Shown here piece by piece: positions 46,417 through 56,791 of a stretch of 64,000 nt of DNA. Positions within the stretch are counted from its first letter, which is position 1, and every line of letters begins with the position of its first letter. The notes beneath the pieces are model-generated. The model had not been told where the DNA came from and made no database searches. It saw nothing but the letters and a program-made list of their open reading frames with translations. The position numbers and the translations under genes were made by a program. Origin of the DNA: Aporrectodea caliginosa (Eukaryota > Annelida > Clitellata > Crassiclitellata > Lumbricidae). Location: the NCBI GenBank assembly GCA_020284085.1, contig JACEVL010000514.1, forward strand, positions 816,001 through 880,000, written 5' to 3'.

Positions 46417-46904
46417 GTTAGGAGTTAGGAGGAGAACCAATCACAACGACGGTCGACCCTCGTTGCCTTGTATATAAAATGTTACTAAAAAATGTGTATC
46501 TTCTTTTTATCTTCTTCAACATGGACGCACGACTATGAGGGAAAATTGAGAGCCCCTAGCACTAAGAGCTCGCGAAGATAGGCAGGAGCGAGACCCTATA
46601 TGCAGTGCCAGACTAGGGCTGCCAACCTATACGAAATCCGCTGCTATGAGGCAAGCGGATACATGTCGGCGGACTAACGAGCAATTGAACGATAAGGCCA
46701 TGAAGGGCGGCCAACATGAGCACGTCACGCTCGGCCCAAGGGACGAGAAACAATACTTAAACCCTGCATCGGCAGGGGCGTAAGAGCAGAACATCTTTAG
46801 ACGACGCAGTCGAGGCAACACACCATCCAGCCGATTGCCGAATCGACAGACACGTAGCGTAAGACGCTATAGAAACGTTCCTCTTTTCTTGTAATAATAA
46901 TCCT

Positions 46905-47041
46905 GAAGCTCACTTTAAAGACTGAACTAAATAGATTTATTGTAGCGAGCACTGCTTAGCTGTTGTCATTAAACAACAGAAAGTCCTCCCGAGTCGATGA
47001 AGGGGCTATCTCGCCACGAGAGAGCTAGGTAGACCGTGACA
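46905..47041 (+). repeat. 3' LTR, 3' part, of Gmr1-like element 2
   Basis: Counterpart of 36668-36808, ending ...CCGTGACA at 47041. A TATATAAAA at about 46470 and the region 46417-46904 are presumably the rest of this LTR, but the 5' copy has lost that part. Confidence 0.65.
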
Positions 47042-49243
47042 GATACGAATAAATGTATCTTTTCCCTTCTAATCTTGCATGTAGTGCATTGGAATTAGGT
47101 TACCTGGCATTTCTCTACGTTTCCAAACCATCGGATTCTTCACTAAATGGCTCTGTCTAGCAGAATTGTTTGGATACCCAATGATATAATTCTTGAAACT
47201 CTTGCAACTTTCCTCAGCCGACTATATTCTGTTGTGAGTATTCTCATCTAATCTTGGTTACCCGTTGTCCAGCATTCTTATCCGTTTAGGAGAATAGGTT
47301 GTAAAATGTTCCTATCGTATAGTTGGTTATAGTCTTGTTTTCTTTCTTATTTCTCATCTTCTTCCTATCCTGTTCGGTAAGTAAATTGCCAATATTAAGA
47401 GATTTTCTCACCTTGTTGAAGTTTTGGCTCGATCTCTTCAGGTATTTGCGGCAGCCGTTCGTTCTCTATTCTTCGTGCTGTTTCTTGGTCCTTGTAATCA
47501 TTCACCTTTTGCTGTATCTTCGTTTTATCTATAAAGCATATCAACACAACATAATGATGTGATTTTCAACGTTGCCAACGTATTTAAAGTCATATATGTC
47601 ACAATGTAGAACATGAAAACCATTAGTGCTGAGTACTTACGAAGGTTCCAAATGACATTCCGCCACCTTAAAAGACTGAATCTGGAATCATACTGCATTT
47701 CAATGTAGAATATTATATTGCTATTCTATCGAACTATAAATATTGCAGCAATTCCACTGTAGGTTGTTACCAAGTCTTATGTTGCCTTATTTCTTGGCAT
47801 CTATTCTTGGCTTCCAAAAGGATTTTGCATAGAAGCGATCATCGACTATAGAAGTTCTTAGATTAGATTAGATCTACCAATTGTAATAGCCTACTCTCGT
47901 TCATCTGTGTCCTATATCGGAAAAAATCAGATATCAAAATCTTAAAAATAGATTAAAGAAATGTGTCGATTGAAAAAAGCAACGTTTCGCATAGATTAGC
48001 GATCAGATCCGATATATAATTTCTTGTAATTAAAAATGAAATTGGTCTAATCTTAAATATAGATTATCTTATTTGCATCCCAAAGCCGAAATATGCCTGC
48101 TTCTAAACTGTTTTCAACATGTTAAAATGGGGGTGGTGACCATGATAACTGAGAAACAAACACAAAATGATGCATACAGTGGCAATAATGTAGAGAAATA
48201 AACAGAAATACAGCCTGGCTTTTGAGGACTTGGTAAAATGTCTCGCGGACGCAGCTTTTTATGTGGCGCTGAGAAATTTTGAAGATTTGCGTTACATTAC
48301 ATAACAAGAAAGAACAGACACCACGGGTATTCTTAAGTCCAAGTTCAAGGACTGCTAGTTCAAGTATACAAAGTACTAACTACATTGAAAATTAGTAGTT
48401 AAATTTAAACTTGATATCTTAATATTAGATAGAAATGGTTTAGCATTTAAAAAATTTAATGTAAATATTATATGTTCATGATGCAGTTGTGCTTTAGAAA
48501 GAAAAACTATTGTGAAATACTTAATCAATGTAAAGATGGTTTTTCTCCAAATCGTCGTTATGTCAAGTTTCTAAGTGAGACGACTATGGAATGGACTAAA
48601 TTACAGTTCCATAATCGTCGCTCAATGCTAATCTTCGAAACGCAGCAGATGTCATTCTTACAGCTTATTTTAAAAAAACGCAATCGCTAGAAACTAAGCT
48701 GCCAGCGGGAACTTCTACTGAACAGAATTTTTCTGTAGGCAAGCGTCTAATAATTTCTAAGATTCTATCATCACGGCCGTCCACATCATTTGTACAATGT
48801 CATGTATTTAGTACAGCCCGTGCATAAACACCAACTTCAGTCAGACAGAGGAAGGACTTTGGTGTTTTGAAATAATTGCTAGTGGACTTCGCGCAGAGCC
48901 TGCTCAAGATCTGCCAGCTGTAGCCTACCTTGTATGTGTTACCTGGCAGTGACAAAATTGAAGTAGGATACCAACACCAGGGAAGGTTCATAATCATGAT
49001 CCCATAGTTTCTATATGGCACTAACAACGTAACTCGCAGTCATTATTCGCTCTCTAGTACATTTGAATAATTGTCATGACGGGCGGGCGTTCATAATGAC
49101 ATTGACGACACTGGCGACACTTCAAAATAGACTAAAACTGTGATGAAACTAGTTGGGATTGAACTGAAACAGACATCAAAATACGAGTATATACCTAGTG
49201 GATTGCAATTTGTCAAAATCAAGTTGTTAATATAATTATATAT
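47042..49243. other. Unassigned AT-rich DNA
   Basis: No gene is recognised. A short plus frame at 48472-48690 continues in another frame to about 48830 with PAGTSTEQNFSVGKRL, faintly like a hAT dimerisation motif. This is not enough to annotate it. Confidence 0.4.
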
Positions 49244-50919
49244 CAGTGTGGTCCAAACTAACATTGGACACTTTTTTTTCAAAATATGCTGCTCCACAAG
49301 GATGCCCCTGTTACACTTGACTAGAAGACTCTGTGCTGACAAAATTGAAGAGATCTGAGCATGTTTAGAGGTCGCTAGGTTTTGACACTTTTTGTAGAAA
49401 TTGCAAAAATTGCGCATCTGACGCGTTAGTAGCTGCATTATGAGTTAAAATTAGCAACCATGAACACCAAGCACCATCTTTCTAAATCATGATCAATATG
49501 CCAATTGTATTTAAGTAAATAAAAGTTTACAAATAAAACACTTGTTTCAAGTTCTTTCTTATGGATAAACGGTTGTTGGTTTATATCTAATTTTTAAATT
49601 TTGCATGTCAATTACAATTCATTACAATTCGTTTCATATACAATTGGATTGTTCCATATTGCTCCGTATGCTGCTAGTTTAGCATGATTCGAGTTTTTTT
49701 AATCTCTGAAGCCAGCCTTGAATATGAAATAAGATTACACCATATGATTTTTCACTTTCTGCAATAAAAGCTCACACGAGACAAAAACACCAGCTATGGT
49801 GGCACTGGCATCAACCAGGAATGTGCCCCACAATCATGTTGGCTTATAGGGATGCCTGAAAAACACATTCTTGGGTCTGGACTCCCAAAAAATGGGGCAA
49901 TTCTGAGGAATTTCATGTTTCATTACCAGAATGGACTAACATTTGGTGAGGCCACGAAAGCAAAAATAGTCACTGCGTTGGTAATTCGGGAGAATGTTAG
50001 AATCCCCGCACAGAATGCTGATTCTGGTGTTCGCAAGCAGTATCAGTTAGAGGTCGATTTAAGTTAACTCTTTCAGTCAGAATATTTCATATTCTGATAT
50101 TTCTTCGAACACCTTATGGTCACACGCTTTCTTTGATGATCGTGTCATTTAAGACATCGAGGCTGCTCTGGTAATACAGTCTTACTCATCTACCTAATCC
50201 GCTACCCATGTAGCGTCTTGACAGGAAATCCTTCGACCACCAGACTCCACTGGAAGCGTAATGTCACTAGAAGATCTTTAAAACTGTTTGATCTTCTTAC
50301 TACCTAGATTCAAGAACTAGCCAAAGCCTTGTTATCGAAACCCTCTGCTCTCTGGCCATTGGACCCTGATTTCCAGTCGATGAAGGCAAATGTCAAACTT
50401 CCGATGGTCATCAATGATTGCACAGATCTTGGAGTGGCTCTGATCGAGTCTTATAATGATGTACTAAGAATGAGTCACAGAAACAATACTTGCTGCAACT
50501 TGTCTCCAGTCATCGGAAAACATTTTCTGTTCCAACGAAGGCAAAATGAAATAAAAGTGGGTTTCGGGTTTTCCAGCACTTCAATGACCGGATTTATGCA
50601 GACTGGATAATTTATCTAATTATCCAAAACTATATTTCATTACAAACTTAATGCAGCCTGACTAAGCAGTAACACTGCGGTATATGTCTCTAATTGGGCT
50701 GTTTATTGTTCAAAATAGTAACTGACTTGAAAAAAAATCAAAATTATACATGTTTTGACAAGTTCGAACTATATAGCAAAAAGTCGAAAAAGCATAGCGA
50801 CCTCTAAATATAATCCAATCTTTCCAAAATTTTGCTTAGAGACTCATGTTTTCATGTGTAACAAGGGCAGCCTTGTGGAGCCATGCATTTTTAACTTTTA
50901 ATTTTTTTGGACCACGCTA
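49244..50919 (+). mobile_element. hAT-like element with family-2b pseudogene
   Basis: Inverted ends CAGTGTGGTCCAAA (49244) and, reversed, TAGCGTGGTCCAAA (50919). The inverted repeats extend about 170 bp (to about 49415 and from about 50770) with GACCTCTAAA..., CTTGTGGAGC blocks. Flanking octamers are TTATATAT on both sides, exact but AT-only. A family-2b protein remnant lies between on the plus strand. Confidence 0.8.
49850..50610 (+). pseudogene. Family-2b transposase-like protein, termini only
   Basis: The frame at 49852-50067 reads GLPKNGAILRNFMFHYQNGL, then NVRIPAQNADSGVRKQYQLE. These match the N-terminal region of a widespread invertebrate family (LPK.G.ILR, IP.R....CVRKL..LY). The frame at 50329-50610 contains MVINDCTDLGVALIESYNDVL, the family C-terminal VVND.AERGV.LI block. 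The central RNase H-like part is deleted. It is enclosed by TIRs with an 8-bp flanking repeat. Confidence 0.62.
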
Positions 50920-50941
50920 TTATATATATATATATATATAG
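50920..50941. repeat. (TA)n tract between two TIR elements
   Basis: AT dinucleotide run shared by the neighbouring element boundaries. Confidence 0.9.
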
Positions 50942-51439
50942 AGGGTGTCCCAGAAATATTTTTTTAAAATTTTTATGCAGTCCCTCTAAAATGTTTCTTT
51001 ATGGTCCCATAATAACAATTGGAAAATTTTATGACATTTAAAAAATATTTAGGGGTCCCCCAAGACACTTACATTTTCCCATATAGGGACATATTGGCAT
51101 AATTTGCGCCTGGCGTGTTCAATTTCTAAACGCTTTCAGATACCAACCTTTGACCCCATGATAACATATTTAATACCACTGGAAAGCTCTTAAATAGTAG
51201 AATCTACAAGTATTTAACTTTATTGGATACAATCCGATACGTAGGTATTGTTTTACGATCAAATAATGCAAAAATTGTACAAAACTCGCCATATCAGTAA
51301 CTGTTATTACCACTAATTGCTAGGGGTAGTCATTATTAAAAATCCTTGATAATGCAACAAGCCATGGTTTCAGCTCCTCCATACCTTCATCTGCTTATTC
51401 TTTATCACTGCTTACACCTTTAGGTGCTTATTCTTCAGT

Positions 51440-51900
51440 TCTACAGTCTACATTTTAATCGTAATCGTATGCTCGAAATTTCTAGAGCGCCCACTAAGCG
51501 AAGTCGCAAGAACCAACTTATTCACAGGCGCTTAATCAAAACAGAATCGATAGGCAGGGGGTCAAAATCCAGAGAGTCCGGCAGACAGACAGTCAGTCAG
51601 ACGGCTAAGGTGGATGATGCTTAGAGTTGAAATGGCGAGAGAGGTGAGGGAAGAGAAGGAATAGGGATAGGATTTGTGAAAAGCAATGTTTTCAGTTTTG
51701 AGTGGAAGACCTGTGGAAAGATAGCAAGAGGTGAAGTTTTGGTGAGTTCTTGGAATGGACCGGATATTTTGTCGTAGCACTGGTGGGAGTTTGTTCCAAA
51801 GAGGCGGTACAGCTATGGCTATGGACCAATTTACAATTCTACATGTCTGCAAGATTGTCACGATTGCTCTTAGAAAAGTCATGCCGATGTTATTCGACAA
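51440..51900 (-). pseudogene. LINE ORF2 3' end
   Basis: A minus-strand frame (51900-51562) with CRIVNWSIAIAVPPLWNKLP, the usual LINE C-terminal PPLWN.LP box. It is followed toward 51450 by a 3' tail GGGCGCTCTAGAAATTTCGA and GATTACGATTA. This is the same tail type as the LINE at 27120-27165. Confidence 0.75.
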
Positions 51901-52098
51901 CTTGTAGGAGAAACCTCGTTCTTCGTTATTGTTGAATTGAAATTTTGTATCAGAGCTACGCCACGTTCAGCACTGTTATTCACACAGGTCAAGTAATTAA
52001 CAAACTCGTTATGTGATCACATACGATTGGCTTTCCGACCACTCTTCAACTGGAATATCAAGAAAACTGTCGTCGATGGTGGTAGTTCGGAAGAAGCT

Positions 52099-53339
52099 TC
52101 AAGAAATAGATAATTCTGTTGATCTACGGGAAAGAGACTGAACCAGGTGCAATCCCCGAGCATCTCCCATTGTCGAGATAAACTGCTTTCTCTTCAGTAG
52201 ATGCTGAGAAAACAGAGAGATGGTCGCTAGCTCTTGACTTAGGTACCAAGAATGACGCTGCATCATCTTCAGTCCTGTGGATTGCAGAGCGGCAACATCA
52301 TAGTCATGCAGCCTTTGGATTAGTTGAATGTCATTGATGGGTGTACTACAGCAGCGACTCCACATGAGAACCACGATTGGATGTAGATGTTAACAACAAA
52401 TCTGTAAAATCGTTGGATGCCATGTAATTCACGGGCCGTCAACTGAATAACCGAATGCGTCAGACAACAGGACTTCAAACATTTGATGTCGACAAGCCAT
52501 CTACAGCAGATAACGACCGATGGCTGTCTCTAGAAGGCTGCAGACTCCAACTCTGCCGGTTTTTGAGGCCGTTGTGTCAAAGCACATGCCGATTACAAAT
52601 GCATCGCACTGCCACGACTTTAAAAGGTCCAGAACTGCTACCGCTGCTCCATGTCCTGACCTAGAGACCAACTCTGGCACACCCAGAAGTTTGGTATTTC
52701 CATCAACTAGAGAAGAAATCAGGACTGGCAATGCATCGCACTGCCATGACTTTAGAAGGTCCAGAACTGCTACCGCTGCTGCATGTTCTGACCTAGAGAC
52801 CAACTCTGGCACACCCAACTCTGGCACACCCAGAGGTTTGGTATTTCCATCAACTAGAGAAGAAATCAGGACTGGCAATCTGTCCACTTTGCCCATATCT
52901 GTTAAATCGTTGGATGCCATGTAATTCACGGGCCGTCAACTGGATAACCGAATGCGTCAGACAACAGGACTTCAAACATTTGATGTCGACAAGCCATCTA
53001 CAGCAGATTACGACCGATGGCTGTCTCTAGAAGGTTGCAGACTCCAACTCTGCCGGTTTTTGAGACCGTTGTGTCAAAGCACATGCAGATTACAAATGCA
53101 TCGCACTGCCACGACTTTAAAAGGTCCAGAACTGCTACCGCTGCTCCATGTCCTGACCTAGAGACCAACTCTGGCACACCCAGAAGTTTGGTATTTCCAT
53201 CAACTAGAGAAGAAATCAGGACTGGCAATCTGTCCACTTTGCCCATGTCTACTAGTGATGTTAGGCAGCAGCTTGCAATCCCAGTGCATGTCAGATTTTC
53301 AGTCTCGAAAGTCATCCATGGTTTGTTCGGCAGTTTCAC
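52099..53339 (-). pseudogene. Family-2b transposase-like protein with in-frame tandem duplications
   Basis: On the minus strand from 53339 the frame reads into MGKVDRLPVLISSLVDG, then a hydrophobic VAVLDLLKSW helix. CMCFDTT..K.GR and a VCNLLETAIGR block follow. The family consensus here is CFDTTSSNTG...GACVLLEQ..GR.LL.L.CRHH, resembling the second catalytic-Asp region of hAT RNase H-fold transposases. A 497-bp unit is tandemly duplicated (starts near 52400 and 52897). Within one unit a 132-bp, 44-codon segment (LPVLISSLVDGNTK..., VSRSGHGAAVAVLDLLKSW) is repeated again. The 52374-52099 frame continues with NDIQLIQRLHDY and SWYLSQELATISLFS. It is interrupted and dead. Confidence 0.65.
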
Positions 53340-53340
53340 T
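52400..53340. repeat. 497-bp tandem duplication with an inner 132-bp repeat
   Basis: Identical landmarks recur 497 bp apart (for example ATGCGTCAGACAACAGGAC at 52455 and 52952). The inner repeat starts near 52601 and 52733. A 15-bp repeat (CCAACTCTGGCACAC) is also doubled near 52800. Confidence 0.93.
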
Positions 53341-53697
53341 GCGAAACATCTTTATTCTGCATGTTTTCTATCTTCTTCACACTTAAAACTTTATTCACAT
53401 ATACAATAAGGCTACATACATGTTTGTAGATTCTACTATTTAAGAGCTTTTTAAAGGTACTGCGCATGTTATTATGGGATCAAAGTGTGACCCTATATGA
53501 AAATGGTCAAACTCAGAAATGTCACACGTAAAATAAGAGAAATTGCACTAATTCTATGACCCTTGGGAGACCCCTAAATATTTTTTAAATGTCAAAAAAT
53601 TTGGAAGGTGTCATTATCGGACCATAAAGAAACTTTTTAGAGGGACTGCGTTAAAAGTTTCATCAATTATTTTTTTTCAATGCTGTCATGGGACACC

Positions 53698-53700
<3 letters not shown>

Positions 53701-53736
<36 letters not shown>

Positions 53737-54337
53737 TTTGAAGCAAGGTCCTATTAAGCTCTGTAGAGAGGCAAACATCACTATGAATATAGAGTTACTC
53801 TCACTTTCGCAAATGTTGTTCAGTCCATCAACAATATTCTGAAAAGAAAGTCTGCTCTTTGTATCGTGAAACCAACAGCCTAAAAGATACAACAGGTAAT
53901 AATAATGTAATATGTACAAGCACATTATATCAAATGAATAAACTAAGACAATTACACGATTGAAATTGCAAATTTCATGCATTGATTTTGTGTGCAACTT
54001 GGAATGCTGTAAGCTGTAAAGAATTGACAAGTCCAGGACGTCGACCGCTCGGTTGATTTATAAAAATGCAAGATGAGCCAGTATTTCTGTTTACAAGTGG
54101 GACAAATTTATAGGTAGCATTAGGTACAAAACGGTTGCGTTGGTGGTTCATCTATATACATAATAATTTACTTTGTACAGCAGTGTTGCCTACACAACAG
54201 TTGGTTGCAGATAATGTTGACTCACAAACGCATCAATTAGAGCTCAATAATAATTATGTGACTGTGTCTGAGAAACGTTCATACATCGCCAACGATACTT
54301 TGCAATAAACGCGCTCAGAAGTTATGTATTAGGGTGG
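53701..54337. other. (TA)n and unassigned DNA
   Basis: (TA)n at 53701-53734, then AT-rich sequence without a recognisable gene. Confidence 0.6.
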
Positions 54338-55220
54338 CTCAGACGAAATTATTTCTAATAATTTTGTTTAACTCTCACCCTCTCAAAATGTTCCAAATAA
54401 AATAATAAATAAAAACAATTTCCTGTCAAGTTTGTGATATTTAAGATGATGTTTAGGGGTGCCTCATGGCAAGTGTAGTTTTACATAGGAATGTCCTATT
54501 CGTACAATGCCGCTAAATAGTGTAACCGTTCAAAAGTATAAAAAGTGAACACATTATATTCATTGGCTAACCCTATCTACTGTCTAGCAGTGCATACATT
54601 ATTAACGAAAAGCAGCAACACTGTGCATTCAACAGCTAATTAAAGATTTAAAAAAGAAAGTTCTGAAGACGTTTCTAGTTGAACATCACCTTCAACGTAA
54701 AAAAACAGAAAATACACAGGCCGTCTACCGTTAAACTCTAATGTCTAGCATTTCAGTCCGGCCTCAACTGTGGATTTCTTAGAGTCCTGGAACAACTTTC
54801 TATGCCTAGCATGCAACCATTTGAAGGAGAAACTGTTTCTGTTCTTCGTTTCTGGTCAGATTGGCATGAAACTCCTGAATCAGCGCCACAACTCGTTCCG
54901 CCGTGTCGTTCACGATTTCTAGTGCTTTGGCGTACTTCAACGCTGTTTTGAATTCAGATTTGTAACACCACTGGCCAGGACCGATCTGAAGATAGTCTAC
55001 GGGCAAGCTCAATGCTGTGAAGAATTGAATTGGCTACTCTGCAGAGTGACAAAAGAGGTTAGATTTCTGTTTGCCTAAAGACAACCCGTCATGGCGATTC
55101 GTTTTGATGGATTGCTGTTTCCAGGAGGCCCTCTCCTCATTGCATTCACAATTCCTTGTTTCACTTCAACAATGACAGACGGATCAAACAGGGCAAGGTA
55201 TATAATTTCCTCATTCAGAT
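54338..55220 (-). pseudogene. Family-2b protein C-terminal fragment with one hAT-like TIR
   Basis: TAGGGTGGCTCAG at 54338 resembles the TAGGGTGG ends of the hAT-like elements. No matching right end is seen before the LINE fragment at 55635. On the minus strand, about 55200-55160 reads NEEIIYLALFDPSV, then 55012-54806 reads LPVDYLQIGPGQW, YKSEFKTALKYAKALEIVND and TAERVVALIQEFHANLTRNE followed by EQKQFLLQM. This is the family-2b C-terminus, better preserved than in the other copies. Confidence 0.68.
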
Positions 55221-55634
55221 GTCATAGGTGGCCCAATTATTTCTGCACTGCACCATCAGATAAGACCACATTTATTGCGGAGTACTCCTGCAACCTTTCC
55301 AGAAACAGTAGGTCATTATTTCGGAGCCAACGTTGGCATCGACGCTGCAAACCATGGTCGAATGTATCCACCTGCTATTGGCAAAGCAGAGAAGCTCACA
55401 TATAGGCTACCATATTCTTCTTTGGTTGTCAGTTTAAATTGGTCACTATTTGCCTGGATGCGATCAAACATTAAAATTTTGAATCCGTATAACAAGTGCA
55501 ACACCTATCCTATTCGGTGAAGTCCAGCTGGAGCACGGAAATTAATTCCACAGGGGGGGGATCCCTAAAAGAAATATGATGATGAGAATGAGCAGTTCCT
55601 GGTAATCTTCTCGTGGCTCAGTTTCCTGAAGTCA
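55221..55634. other. Unassigned DNA
   Basis: No recognisable gene. Probably the rest of the family-2b element. Confidence 0.4.
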
Positions 55635-55784
55635 TTGTTCAACAAAGTTCAAAACTTCAGGTCTTACGCCTGGTGTGATTTTTCTCGAGAAAAAAAGGGA
55701 CGGCAGAAGAAGACATGGGGAGAAATGACACAACAAGATCTGAAGTCTCTCAGATTGAAGAAAGAAGATACTGTAGACAGAAAC
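55635..55784 (+). pseudogene. LINE ORF2 C-terminal fragment abutting the LTR
   Basis: The frame reads GRQKKTWGEMTQQDLKSLRL followed by KKEDTVDRNK. This is the conserved C-terminal GR..KTW.E....DL..LGL..EDA.DR..W motif of many LINE endonuclease-reverse transcriptases. It runs directly into the LTR sequence at 55785, where the expected W..RI is replaced. Confidence 0.8.
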
Positions 55785-56712
55785 AAATTTATAATTGGCT
55801 GGGCACTCTATGGAGCGCTGTAGTATTAATTTTAAGTCATTTCCTATTGAGCTGCTACGGTTAGATAGTTGATTTGGCACTCTATGGAACGCCAATGTTT
55901 GATAATTGTGTTGGTGCGATTTTTGATTGATACCTGTTGATATTGACACCGAGAGAGCTGCAAACTGCACCGGAGCCATTTTAGGAAATGTCCTGTGCTT
56001 TATATATAGCAATTGCTGGTGAAACTGCACCGGTGCCATTATAGGATATATCATGTGGTTTACATATAGCACTTGCTGGTAAAACTGCACCGGTGCCAAT
56101 TTAAGATATACCCTGTGGTGAGTAGGTAGCACCGGCCGGTAAAACTGCACCACCGGTGCTCTTTCGAGAAACTGCACCACCGGTGCCATTTTGAGATATT
56201 GCACCGGTGCCATTTCTAGTTGCACCCCATGGAAAAGGTGTGGGGGCACCAGGGTTTTCTGCACCTCTGATAGGTATATAAGGCAGAGGTTGGCCATGGG
56301 ATAGTCAGTCTGGAGAAGACCGCCTGAAGATTCGGCCTCGAGCTTTGCATCGGCCTCGCAGTCTTGGTGGAGTCTGAAGAGGACCTGCCGTCGATCTACG
56401 GACCAGCCATCCGAGACGCTGTCGCTAGAGGGCCTGCTTGATGATAGGAGTGACGAGGAAGCAGCTGTGCAGTTCTCTCTCGATGTCAAGTTGCCTGTTG
56501 ATGTGATTCTGTCAATCGTCGATGAGAAGAACTATTAAAGCGGTGTTCTACGTGTGTGAGTGTGTCGCTGTTGATCATTCAAACCTCTCGATAGACCACG
56601 AGAGTCGGACCGGACAACCTTTGTTGAGGCCTGGGGTTTCGGCATCCTGGTAGAGCCTTGAACCACTCAGCAAAGAAGACGAACTAGAGAGACGACCCCT
56701 GGTTTCCCGACA
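55785..56712 (+). repeat. 5' LTR
   Basis: Matches 62376-63351 from AAATTTATAATTGG to CCCGACA. It lacks TGTTGCG at the start and about 48 bp present at about 63015-63065 in the 3' LTR. U3 carries a repeat array (about 55960-56225) of ~60-bp units with AACTGCACCGGTGCCA. U3/R carry TATATAA at 56275-56281. Confidence 0.95.
56275..56281 (+). promoter_or_regulatory. LTR TATA box
   Basis: TATATAA followed 20-30 bp on by GTCAGTCTGG, a plausible start site. An ATTAAA at 56534-56539 is a candidate poly(A) signal downstream. The 3' LTR has the same box at 62866-62872. Confidence 0.7.
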
Positions 56713-56715
56713 AAC

Positions 56716-56733
56716 TGGTACCAGAAGTGGGGT
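56716..56733 (+). other. Primer-binding site
   Basis: TGGTACCAGAAGTGGGG lies 3 bases after the LTR end. It begins with TGG as expected for pairing to a tRNA CCA end. The site at 36812 in Gmr1-like element 2 (TGATGCCAGAAAC) is similar. The tRNA species is not assigned. Confidence 0.7.
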
Positions 56734-56791
56734 TGGTACGCAGTTTTGGTCACAGCGTCACGAGTCGACAACCGCCAACGGAAGTTCGAGG

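Larger units (their letters stand above)
36668..47041 (+). mobile_element. Gmr1-like Ty3/gypsy retrotransposon 2, decayed, multiply invaded
   Basis: The two flanking LTR ends match each other: 36668-36808 and 46905-47041 share TCCTCCCG..., CGAGAGAGCTAGGTAGACC and TGACA. Between them, on the plus strand, lie gag (37334 on), a zinc-knuckle trace (about 40880-40920), integrase (44045-45000), then RT and RNase H (45430-46416). Integrase again precedes RT. Insertions: a CACTGG-ended TIR element (38133-40370), a LINE/SINE tail (40582-40726) and a hAT (41790-43699) with an inner piggyBac MITE. A TGATGCCAGAAAC site at 36812 follows the 5' LTR as probable PBS. Confidence 0.8.
50942..53699 (-). mobile_element. 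hAT-like element with ~290-bp TIRs and family-2b pseudogene
   Basis: AGGGTGTCCCAGAAAT starts at 50942 and, reversed, AGGGTGTCCCATGACA starts at 53699. Inverted arms extend about 290 bp (50942-51230 against 53400-53699), with shared CCCTCTAAAA.GTTTCTTTATGG and TAGAATCTACAA blocks. TA-repeat flanks prevent TSD calling. Inside are a minus-strand LINE 3' end (51440-51900) and a minus-strand family-2b pseudogene with tandem duplications. The ends share AGGGTGTCC with hAT-like copies A-C. Confidence 0.82.

Noticed and set aside
48472..48830. hAT dimerisation domain
   Set aside because: Only a weak EQNFSVGKRL resemblance across a frameshift, and no TIR pair found.
55632..56489. 285-codon minus-strand frame as a gene
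   Set aside because: It is antisense to the LTR repeat array and recurs in the other LTR. The openness follows from the repeat length. It is kept only as an observation.
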